From DASUPK01 sp963800285 (lineage in GTDB: Bacteria > Actinomycetota > Thermoleophilia > Solirubrobacterales > 70-9), in NCBI GenBank assembly GCA_963800285.1, contig CAWDAL010000010.1, positions 248,001 to 312,000 of the forward strand: 64,000 nt of DNA. The letters run 5' to 3'. Under the pieces are notes generated by a model. It was not told the DNA's origin. It searched no databases and saw only the letters and a program-made list of their open reading frames with translations. The position numbers and the translations under genes were made by a program. Each line of letters starts with the position of its first letter. Within the stretch, counting starts at the first letter, position 1. Below, in pieces: positions 10,244-17,166 of the stretch.

Positions 10244-10830
10244 CTCGCTTCGTAGGCCTCACGGGAGGCATCGGGGCCGGCAAATCCGAGGCACTCGCTG
10301 CGTTCGAGCGACGCGGCGTTCCCGTCCTCTCGACCGACCGGGTCGCGCACGACATCCTGGATGACGACCAGGTCCGGGCCGCTCTGGTCGAGCGCTGGGG
10401 CGAGCAGATCGCTCCGGACGGGAAGGTCGACCGCGACAGGGTGGGGGAGATCGTCTTCGCGGACCGCGACGAGCTCGCCTGGCTCGAGGGCGTCACCCAC
10501 CCGCGCGTCGGGGCCCACGTGCTCGAATGGCGCCAGGGCCTGGGCCCGGAGGTGGAGATCGCGGTGGTCGAGGTCCCGCTGCTCTTCGAGGCAGCGATGG
10601 AGGACGCCTTCGACGCCACGCTGGCCGTCCTGGCCGACGACGAGATCCGCGACGCTCGCCTGCGCGGGCGCGGCCAGGCGGGCCTGGAGGGCAGGGAGGA
10701 CCGCCAGCTAGATCAGGCCGAGAAGGAGCGCCGTGCCGACCACGTCATCCGCAACGATAGGTCGCTTGGGGAGTTGGATAGAGAGGTGAACAAGCTGATC
10801 GACGAACTGCGCCAGGGGGGCGGTGGATGA
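10240..10830 (+). CDS. coaE: Dephospho-CoA kinase
   Basis: A 196-residue kinase for the last step of coenzyme A synthesis (dephospho-CoA + ATP). The P-loop is at the start (GLTGGIGAGKSEALAAF), followed by the acceptor-binding TDRVAHDIL, the helical CoA-binding region, VVEVPLLFEA and the lid region RLRGRGQAG. The TTG start at 10240 overlaps the intended rpsA stop (TTGA), which supports both the start and coupling to rpsA. The GrpB-like extension known from mycobacterial CoaE is absent. It overlaps the next gene by 4 nt (ATGA). Confidence 0.93.
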   Translation: MTRFVGLTGGIGAGKSEALAAFERRGVPVLSTDRVAHDILDDDQVRAALVERWGEQIAPDGKVDRDRVGEIVFADRDELAWLEGVTHPRVGAHVLEWRQGLGPEVEIAVVEVPLLFEAAMEDAFDATLAVLADDEIRDARLRGRGQAGLEGREDRQLDQAEKERRADHVIRNDRSLGELDREVNKLIDELRQGGGG

Positions 10831-11501
10831 CTCCGAGCACTTCCGTGCGATCCGCGCGCACGCGCTCGAAGCGCGGCGCCTCGCGCTCGAAGACCCGCCG
10901 GACGACCCAGACGAAGGCGGGGCGGAAGTCCCAGCGCCGCCGCCGCGCGCTGGTCATCGGCGGGACCCTGCTGGTTGGAGCTCTCGGCGGCTTCCTGCTC
11001 GTCAACAGCGACCGCTTCCAGCGCACGCTCGAGGAGGTCACCCTCCCGCTGCAGCACGAGGACATCATTCGCCAGCAGGCCGCCCAGAAGGATGTGCCGG
11101 CGGACCTGATCGCGGCGGTGATCTACAGCGAGTCTCGCTTCCGCGATCAGACCTCGCACGCGGGGGCGCGGGGCCTCATGCAGATCACTCCGAGCACCGC
11201 CAAGGTGATCGAGGGCCTCAGCGGCGGACAGACCTTCAAATTCGATGACCTCTCGAACCCGGACATCAACATCCGCTACGGGACCTTCTACCTCCGCTAT
11301 CTGATCCAGAAGTTCGGGGACAACGAGATCGCCGCGTTGGCCGCGTACAACGCGGGGGAGACCAACGTGGCCGACTGGGGCGGCTCGAGTCTGAGCCTGG
11401 ACGACATTCCATTTCCCGAAACGCGCGACTACGTGGAGAATGTGCTTGAGAAGCGCGACGAGTACGCCCGCCACTACAGCCACGAGCTTGGGCTCGACTG
11501 A
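10827..11501 (+). CDS. Membrane-anchored lytic transglycosylase (SLT domain)
   Basis: A 224-residue murein-cleaving enzyme. It has a very basic N-terminus (residues 1-40), one transmembrane segment (41-60) and a Slt70-type domain. The catalytic glutamate lies in AVIYSESRF (E102), followed by the family signature GARGLMQITPSTA, a FDDLSNPDINIRYG segment and ALAAYNAGETNV. It cleaves peptidoglycan glycan strands outside the membrane. It starts inside the coaE stop codon (ATGA), so it belongs to the rpsA-coaE transcription unit. Confidence 0.92.
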   Translation: MTPSTSVRSARTRSKRGASRSKTRRTTQTKAGRKSQRRRRALVIGGTLLVGALGGFLLVNSDRFQRTLEEVTLPLQHEDIIRQQAAQKDVPADLIAAVIYSESRFRDQTSHAGARGLMQITPSTAKVIEGLSGGQTFKFDDLSNPDINIRYGTFYLRYLIQKFGDNEIAALAAYNAGETNVADWGGSSLSLDDIPFPETRDYVENVLEKRDEYARHYSHELGLD

Positions 11502-11526
11502 GCAGGGACCGAGATGAGAGGAGACC

Positions 11527-12357
11527 ATGGAGCTGAGTCGCCGTAATCGCAGCCTGATCGCAGCGCTTGCCTGTGCGTCCGCGCTGGGGATCGGCGCGAT
11601 GCCGTCCGCGGCCCCCGCCGCCCCTCGCGCCCGTGCGTCCATCGTCGGCGGTGGGCGAGCCGATCCGGCCCAGTGGCCGTTCGCCGTCGCGATCTTCCGC
11701 AAGGGCCACATGCACTGCAGCGGCTCCGTGATCGGCCCGACCAAGGTGCTCACCGCGGGCCACTGCGTCGACGGCTTCAACGTCTCCAACTTCCAGGTGA
11801 TCATCGGCCGCCCGACCCTGCGCAACGTCTCGGTCGGCCAATCGATCGGGGTCGTCTCGGGCCGTGTCCATCCCGATTTCGAGCAGACCGGCCTGCACGA
11901 CGTGGCCGTGCTCAACCTGGCTTCGCCGGCCGGCGTCACCCCGGTCGCGCTCGCCACGCCGGACCAGGACGCCGCGACCACCTGGGCCGGAGCCCGGCTG
12001 CGGGTGGCCGGCTACGGAGCGACCAATCCGTTCGGAACCCGCCTGTCGGGATTCCTGAAGGCCACGATCGAGAAGTCGCGCGCCGACCACCGCTGCCTGA
12101 AGACCTACACGCGCGACCTCTTCGCTCCCGAGAGCATGATCTGCGCGCTCGGGGCGCGGAAGAAGAAGCCGGGCCGCTTCAAGATCCACACGTCGGCCTG
12201 CTCGGGCGACAGCGGCGGCCCGCTGGTGGCGGACACCGCAGCGGGCCCGGTCGAGGTCGGAACGGTCTCCTATGGAGGAGCGCTCTGCGGCCTGCCGGCG
12301 GCGCCGACGGTCTACTCGCGGGTCTCGGCGAGCCTGGACTTCATCAACGCGGGGTAG
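11527..12357 (+). CDS. Secreted trypsin-like serine protease
   Basis: A 276-residue chymotrypsin-fold (S1 family) protease. The signal peptide covers about residues 1-33. The mature domain begins at ASIVGGGRAD, matching the IVGG activation end. The triad is visible as H79 (VLTAGHC), D125 (HDVAVLNL) and S229 (SGDSGGPLV). Cysteines flank the histidine and the serine. It has an AGAGGAGACC ribosome binding site before ATG 11527. It lies 25 nt after the transglycosylase gene, so the two could be co-transcribed for cell-wall or extracellular work (inference). Confidence 0.92.
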   Translation: MELSRRNRSLIAALACASALGIGAMPSAAPAAPRARASIVGGGRADPAQWPFAVAIFRKGHMHCSGSVIGPTKVLTAGHCVDGFNVSNFQVIIGRPTLRNVSVGQSIGVVSGRVHPDFEQTGLHDVAVLNLASPAGVTPVALATPDQDAATTWAGARLRVAGYGATNPFGTRLSGFLKATIEKSRADHRCLKTYTRDLFAPESMICALGARKKKPGRFKIHTSACSGDSGGPLVADTAAGPVEVGTVSYGGALCGLPAAPTVYSRVSASLDFINAG

Positions 12358-12370
12358 CCGGCGGGTCGGC

Positions 12371-14308
12371 TCAGGGCTGGCGGGGCGGGCCAAGCGTGGG
12401 AGTCTTCAGTGGCCCGCCGAGCCCGACGAAGGTGACGATCTCGTAACCGCCAGGATTCGCGGGGAGGGCCACCTGCTTCCAGTTGTTCGTGAACCAGACG
12501 TTTCCGGACGGGTCGATCGCCACCCCCGTCAGACGCGTCAGCCCGTCGAAGCCGTAGCCGCTCGGCGGCGAGATCGGCGCGCCGACCCCGCTACCCGGAC
12601 GGCACTGTCGGCGCCTGAGGCCGCAGAGCTCCGAGATCCTCTGGCCGGCGAAGTTGGCGACCCAGACGTTGTCGTTGCCGTCGACCGCGATCCCCCAGGG
12701 GATCGTCATCCCCCCGCCCCTGAACTGTCCCTTCGGTGCGCCGTTGGGGCCGAGGAGGGTGACGGATCCATCCAGGGGCGGCCCCGGAGCAGGAGGCATG
12801 AAGGGGCACGGGAGGTCCACCACGCCCGAGTTCGCCACCCAGATGTTGCCGCGGCTGTCCGGCTTGATTCCCATCGGGTGCTTCAGGCCGGCTCCGCTGA
12901 TCGGGGAGATCGCGGTGGGAGTGCCGTCCTTGCCCAGCATCGCCACGGTGCTGCTCACCATCCCGGTCACGAACGCTTGGCCCTTCCGGTTGAAGGCGAC
13001 GTCGAATGGCTCGACGAGCCCGAGCCCGCCGATGTTCTGCGCCGCCGCGGGGTTTCCCCGCGGGATGCGGGTGACGGAGCCGTCGCCGCAGTTGGCGACC
13101 CAGATGGTTCCCTTGCGATCCGACAACGTCGCCTGCGGCGCCGAGATCGCTCCCTGAGTGAAGCCCTGGCTCGGAGATAGGGCCCTGCCATGGGAGTTGA
13201 ACAGCGAGACGCTGTTGCGCGTGGGCGTGAAGGGGCAGCCGGGCGAGGTGAAGCCGAAGTTCCCGACCCAGACCCGGCCGTGCGGGTCCAGCGTGATCCC
13301 GTAACCGGCGCCGCTCAGACCTCCTCCCGTGAAGGGAGAGCCCTGCACGTAGCGGCCTCGGGGATTGAACTTGAAGAGCAGGTCGCTGCCGCACACCGAC
13401 TGCAAGGGGTCCGGGCTGTAGACGTAGTTGTTGTTGACCCAGATGTTGCCGTGTGCGTCGATGGCGAAGTTGCCCGGGCCGTTCATCGTCGAGCCGTTGC
13501 CGTTGAAGCGAAGGGCCACCGTCCAGGCGTCCGGGGTCTCGGTCGGGCCGAGCGCCGGGCGATAGGGAGAGGGGTGGGTGTTCGCCACGGCGAACAGCTC
13601 CGCGACCTTGTGCCAGGGGTTGCGGGCGATGTCGGCGATCGCCTCCAGCGTGCCGCGCGGGGTTCGGCCGCGCGGCGGCTTGGCCAGGCGGAAGAGCCGG
13701 CTGCAGTGGCGCCGGTTGCGCACGCAGCGCGGCAGCATGTTGGCGAGGGAGTTGAACTCCCGCAGCGTCGACGTGCTCGCCCCATTTGGCTCCTGGGTGA
13801 GCACGCCACTGAGTCCTCCGGTCCGGACGTTGACCAGGTTGCGGACCATCCCGGCCGCGTTCTGCAGGCCGGGTGCAGGACCACTGATCCTCTGGCTGTG
13901 GATGAACTGCGCCAGGGCGAAGCCCGAGGCCACGGTGGTCCGCTCGTTGAGCACCACCTGGCTCGGGGCGGGCGACTTGCCCAGCACCGAGGCCAGGCGG
14001 ACGGCCGCTCCCTTTCCGGCGAGCAGATAGAGGATGGCGTTGGGGGGCCGGTAGCGCATCGCGAAGGTCCCGTCGGAGCGGGTTCGCGAGTGAGCAAGGA
14101 CGAACGGGCGCTTGCGCTTCCCGGGTTTGACGGCGTAGAGGGTGATCGGGGTGGAGCGGAGCGGCCCCTTGCCGCTCAGCGCCTGCCCTTGGAGCCTGGG
14201 GACGGCCTGGGCCGCCGGAGTGGCGAGGGGACCTATCAGGGCGCACCCGGCGGCCAAGGCGATCAGCCGTATCCCCTTTCCGGCTCTGATTCCTCGGCGA
14301 ATCCCCAT
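12371..14308 (-). CDS. Secreted NHL/Vgb-type beta-propeller protein
   Basis: A 645-residue protein with a signal peptide (about 1-35, ending TPAAQA). An N-terminal region of roughly 250 residues has no recognised domain. It is followed by at least seven propeller repeats of the form G-I-x-x-D-x-x-G-x-x-W-V-x-N, for example AIDAHGNIWVNNN, GITLDPHGRVWVGNFG, GIKPDSRGNIWVANSG and GIAVDGNDNVWVANFAG. Such repeats resemble virginiamycin B lyase and NHL proteins. The function here is unknown and may be binding or surface display. A GGAAAGG ribosome binding site precedes ATG 14308. Confidence 0.8.
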   Translation of the reverse strand: MGIRRGIRAGKGIRLIALAAGCALIGPLATPAAQAVPRLQGQALSGKGPLRSTPITLYAVKPGKRKRPFVLAHSRTRSDGTFAMRYRPPNAILYLLAGKGAAVRLASVLGKSPAPSQVVLNERTTVASGFALAQFIHSQRISGPAPGLQNAAGMVRNLVNVRTGGLSGVLTQEPNGASTSTLREFNSLANMLPRCVRNRRHCSRLFRLAKPPRGRTPRGTLEAIADIARNPWHKVAELFAVANTHPSPYRPALGPTETPDAWTVALRFNGNGSTMNGPGNFAIDAHGNIWVNNNYVYSPDPLQSVCGSDLLFKFNPRGRYVQGSPFTGGGLSGAGYGITLDPHGRVWVGNFGFTSPGCPFTPTRNSVSLFNSHGRALSPSQGFTQGAISAPQATLSDRKGTIWVANCGDGSVTRIPRGNPAAAQNIGGLGLVEPFDVAFNRKGQAFVTGMVSSTVAMLGKDGTPTAISPISGAGLKHPMGIKPDSRGNIWVANSGVVDLPCPFMPPAPGPPLDGSVTLLGPNGAPKGQFRGGGMTIPWGIAVDGNDNVWVANFAGQRISELCGLRRRQCRPGSGVGAPISPPSGYGFDGLTRLTGVAIDPSGNVWFTNNWKQVALPANPGGYEIVTFVGLGGPLKTPTLGPPRQP

Positions 14309-14389
14309 GTCGGCCTTTCCTGCGCTTGAGTCGGCGGCGGCGCCACCCTACGGGACGAACCGGATGAAGGCGAGGCCGGCGGTCAGCCG

Positions 14390-14683
14390 CCTGACACGGG
14401 CCCGCCGGACCCGGCCGTGGTGCCCGATACAGCCGTGCCCCGGAAGCAGCCGACCGTGTAGGGGAGCTCGTAGTTCGCCACGTAGTGGTAGATGCGCCGC
14501 TTCTTGCCGAGAAAGCTGACCTTGCTGGTGGTGCCGTGACAGGCGTCTAGATCGTCGTTGCTCAGGTGGCGGCCGTCCTTGCCGCGCGGCCCGTAGATCG
14601 GGATCCCGTCGAACGCCCAGCGATCAGCTTCGACTGGACGCGACCAGAGCCGCCCGCCGCCTGATTGCGCCGGTCGAGAACAT
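14390..14683 (-). pseudogene. Remnant of a YHYH-domain secreted protein
   Basis: The 490 nt between 14309 and 14797 hold no intact gene. On the reverse strand, one frame from about 14668 to 14398 reads WAFDGIPIYGPRGKDG, then LDACHG, IYHYVANYELPYTVGCFRG. This is the C-terminal signature of the YHYH protein family (a C-H-G, a Y-H-Y and a YPYT-G-CFRG block). A possible start with a good ribosome binding site (ATG 14683, AGGAGA upstream) is in another frame and hits a stop within 20 codons. Only about 75 of the usual 200 or so residues remain. It looks like a decayed gene with an internal deletion. Confidence 0.6.
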
Positions 14684-14797
14684 CGAGCTTCTCCTCTCCT
14701 TCCCCTGTGATCGAGGCGAGGCTATGTAGGGACTCTGAGGACTCCCTGAGCGATCCCTAGGCATTTGACGAGCCGGCGCGCGGAGCGCCGCCACGGC

Positions 14798-16447
14798 TCA
14801 GCCCTTCTTCTTGTGCTTCTTCTTGTGCTTCTTCTTGGGCGTGACCACGACCCGCTCCTGCATCTGCACCGGATGTAGGGCGCAGAAGAAGCGATAGGTC
14901 CCCGGGCGGCTGAACTTCTGCGTGAAGGTCCGGTTGCCGTCGAGGTTGTCGGAGCCGATGCCCAGCGGCCCGTTGGCGAGCGTCACGTTGTGGAGCTCCT
15001 GGCTCGCGAACTGCCAGGTGAGGGTCGAGCCCTGCTTGACGCGGAGGTTCGGATCGCCGAAGAAGCGGTCCCCGACCGGGACCACGGTGCCCGGGCGCGC
15101 GTTTCGCAGCGCGCCCGGAGGGGCGTTGATGGTGGTCGCCTGGCCGTTGGCGTCGAGGCCGGTCAGCGGGATCGTGAAGGGAATGGGCCCGGTGCGCCCA
15201 GGCTGGTTCGTCTTCAGGACCGTCCAGTTCGGGACCGGGCCGCAGTTCTGCGTCACGGAGGGGTTGGGCGCGAAGTAGACGATCATGATTCCCATCACGC
15301 GGACGTGAGGCTCCGAGTCGTCGTAGATCGAGTTGAGCCTGATCGTCTCGCCCCTGTTGACCGGGAGCCCGGTCGTGTCCCCGAAGGCGCTCATGTTGAT
15401 CGGCCCGGGCTCGTGCAGGACCGGCCTGACGTTGTAGAAGGGGTGGTCGGGCAGGCCCCAGGTGGGAACGGATTCCGCGACCTGCCGGTTGCCGCAGCCC
15501 GGCTGGGTCAGGGTCTCCTTGATCGCACCGCCGTGCACGTGCCCGGCGCCGGCGATCAGGTAGCCGCTCTCACCGAAGGTGACGTCCTCGGTCTCGTCGG
15601 TCGTCGGGGCGGCGGCCCTCTTCTTCCGCTTCTTCTTGCCCTTCTTGCCGTGGCCCTTCTTGTGCTTGGCCGCGGCGGACGCCTCGCTCTTGCGGCCGCC
15701 CTTCCTCTTCTTCGCCCTCTTGGCCTTCTGCGCGACGCTCGGGATGTTGTAGATCGGGTCGGCGCGGCAGTCGCGGACGTCGAGCCAATAGGGCGTGACG
15801 TCCTGGATGCCGGATGGGGACGTGTCCACCGTGACCTCGTAGTGGATGAAGGCGTGATCGGGGGCGGAGCGGTGGTTCATCACCATCGCCACGACCGCCC
15901 AGTGGTCGGGTGATTTCGTCCGATAGCCGTAGCCCTGCGGCATCGTCATCTTGGCGCGCTCCTCGCCGGCGGCATAGAAGCGCTGCGGGGCGTAGGTGTT
16001 GCCGAAGTCCTTCGTCCCGCCAAATCCGACGTAGCCCCTGCCGGCGCAGGTGGTGTCCTGATGCGCCAGGTTGGTGAAGACGATGTGGTGGAGCATCAGC
16101 CGCTGGATCGGCACCGGCTGCCCGGTGACGTCGTCGACGACGTCCGTCTCCATGTGCGTGATGTGGCCGTCAGCGCCGAGCTGGGGCACGCCGTTGGGGC
16201 CGCCGCCGAGGTCCTGCGGCAGAACGACCCACTGCTTCACCTCGTAGCCGCCGATCGTCCCCGTCGGGATGTTGCACTCGTAGGTCGTCTGGTTGACGCC
16301 GGTCGCCGACGAGGTGCAGCTGGACGCGGCCGAGGCGGCGCTGGGCGCGAGCAGGGCGATGCCGGTGACCGCACCGAGGAGGCCCGCGACCCATGCGGGC
16401 CTGCGGACACGCTTTGAGCGGCGCGCTTCCCTGCGCGACCTTCCCAC
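14798..16447 (-). CDS. Secreted copper monooxygenase-like (PHM/SURNod19-type) protein fused to a cupredoxin domain
   Basis: 549 residues with a signal peptide (about 15-40). The N-terminal part has a His-His pair (MLHHIVF, H120-H121) and an HxH motif (GAGHVHGGA, H303/H305), with methionines in RVMGIMIVYF. These match the two copper sites of peptidylglycine hydroxylase-like folds and the plant SURNod19 family. A lysine-rich insertion lies between them (241-278). The C-terminal 100 residues form a cupredoxin with candidate ligands H486, C522, H525 and M529 (FFCALHPVQM), followed by a poly-Lys/His tail. Start is GTG 16447 with an AGGAGGG site. An extracellular copper oxidase role is inferred. 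Confidence 0.6.
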   Translation of the reverse strand: MGRSRREARRSKRVRRPAWVAGLLGAVTGIALLAPSAASAASSCTSSATGVNQTTYECNIPTGTIGGYEVKQWVVLPQDLGGGPNGVPQLGADGHITHMETDVVDDVTGQPVPIQRLMLHHIVFTNLAHQDTTCAGRGYVGFGGTKDFGNTYAPQRFYAAGEERAKMTMPQGYGYRTKSPDHWAVVAMVMNHRSAPDHAFIHYEVTVDTSPSGIQDVTPYWLDVRDCRADPIYNIPSVAQKAKRAKKRKGGRKSEASAAAKHKKGHGKKGKKKRKKRAAAPTTDETEDVTFGESGYLIAGAGHVHGGAIKETLTQPGCGNRQVAESVPTWGLPDHPFYNVRPVLHEPGPINMSAFGDTTGLPVNRGETIRLNSIYDDSEPHVRVMGIMIVYFAPNPSVTQNCGPVPNWTVLKTNQPGRTGPIPFTIPLTGLDANGQATTINAPPGALRNARPGTVVPVGDRFFGDPNLRVKQGSTLTWQFASQELHNVTLANGPLGIGSDNLDGNRTFTQKFSRPGTYRFFCALHPVQMQERVVVTPKKKHKKKHKKKG

Positions 16448-16471
16448 CGAATCCCTCCTCTGCGACCCGAT

Positions 16472-16488
16472 TCTGACTCGGAGTCAAC
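16472..16488. promoter_or_regulatory. Operator 1 in the divergent promoter region
   Basis: TGACT-CGG-AGTCA is a perfect 5-bp inverted repeat with 3-nt spacer. On the reverse strand the TTGACT half is a consensus -35 box for the copper-protein gene. It matches the second operator at 16542-16558 in sequence and geometry. Confidence 0.65.
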
Positions 16489-16539
16489 GACTGCGGGGAC
16501 AGTAACAGCGGGTTTCGACGCCCGGGCACCCACTAGTGA

Positions 16540-17166
16540 GTGTTGACTCGAAGTCAACCCGGACTAAGCTGGCCCATCGCCTCTCGTCCCCTGACAACCG
16601 CGCGCGCCGGCGAGCGCCGCCTGCAGCTGCTCTCTGCGGCGCTCGAGGTGTTCGGCGACCGGGACTACGACGAGGTCTCGGTCGACGAGGTGGCGGAGGC
16701 CGCCGGCGTCTCCCACGGACTGGTCTTCCAGTACTTCGGGAGCAAGAGGGGCCTGTACGTCGCCTGCCTCGAGCCGCTGATCGAGGGCTTCCGCTCGCGG
16801 GTGGAGCCCGATCCCGAGCTGCCGCCCGTCGAGCGCCTGCGCGCGGGGCTGCGGAACTTCGCCGACGCGATCAGCGAGCATCCCGTCGGCTATCGCAACC
16901 TGATGACGCGGGGGACGGGCTTCAGTGAGGTGCGGGAGGCGCTCGAGCGGGCGCGCTGGTGGCGGGTCACGCGGCTCGCCGAGACGATGGGGCTCGATCC
17001 GGAGCGCCCCGCCGTCCGCGTCGGGCTGCGGGCGTGGACCTCCTTCGTAGAGGCGGCGATGCTCACCTGGCTCGAGGAGGGGGCACCGGACCGTGACGAC
17101 ACGGTCGAGATGCTCGTCCGCACGCTCGGGGCGACCGCCGAGGGGATCGCCGCGGCGCAGGACTAG
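16540..17166 (+). CDS. TetR family transcriptional regulator
   Basis: About 195-208 residues. The N-terminal HTH reads LLSAALEVFGDRDYDEVSVDEVAEAAGVSHGLVFQYFGSK, divided as in TetR proteins (tail of helix 1, VSVDEVAEAAGVS, then the recognition helix with YF). An all-helical ligand domain follows. The start is unresolved. GTG 16540 lies upstream of its own promoter, and no ATG/GTG/TTG occurs in frame before the HTH. An ATC at 16576, 5 nt after the -10 box, or CTG 16591 are the candidates. It probably represses itself and the divergent copper-protein gene through the two palindromes. Confidence 0.85.
   Translation: MLTRSQPGLSWPIASRPLTTARAGERRLQLLSAALEVFGDRDYDEVSVDEVAEAAGVSHGLVFQYFGSKRGLYVACLEPLIEGFRSRVEPDPELPPVERLRAGLRNFADAISEHPVGYRNLMTRGTGFSEVREALERARWWRVTRLAETMGLDPERPAVRVGLRAWTSFVEAAMLTWLEEGAPDRDDTVEMLVRTLGATAEGIAAAQD
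16542..16558. promoter_or_regulatory. Operator 2 overlapping the tetR -35 box
   Basis: GTTGACT-CGA-AGTCAAC is a perfect 7-bp inverted repeat with 3-nt spacer. It contains a TTGACT -35 hexamer pointing toward the TetR gene. Together with operator 1 it suggests autorepression and control of the divergent copper-protein gene. Confidence 0.7.
16543..16570 (+). promoter_or_regulatory. tetR promoter
   Basis: TTGACT (16543-16548), 16-nt spacer and TAAGCT (16565-16570) make a near-consensus housekeeping promoter inside operator 2. Transcription would start near 16577, which argues that the longest possible start (GTG 16540) is not used. Confidence 0.55.

Noticed and set aside
10170..10364. Programmed frameshift making an S1-CoaE fusion
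   Set aside because: Repairing one base yields a normal S1 tail and a clean TTGA overlap with coaE, which needs no fusion.
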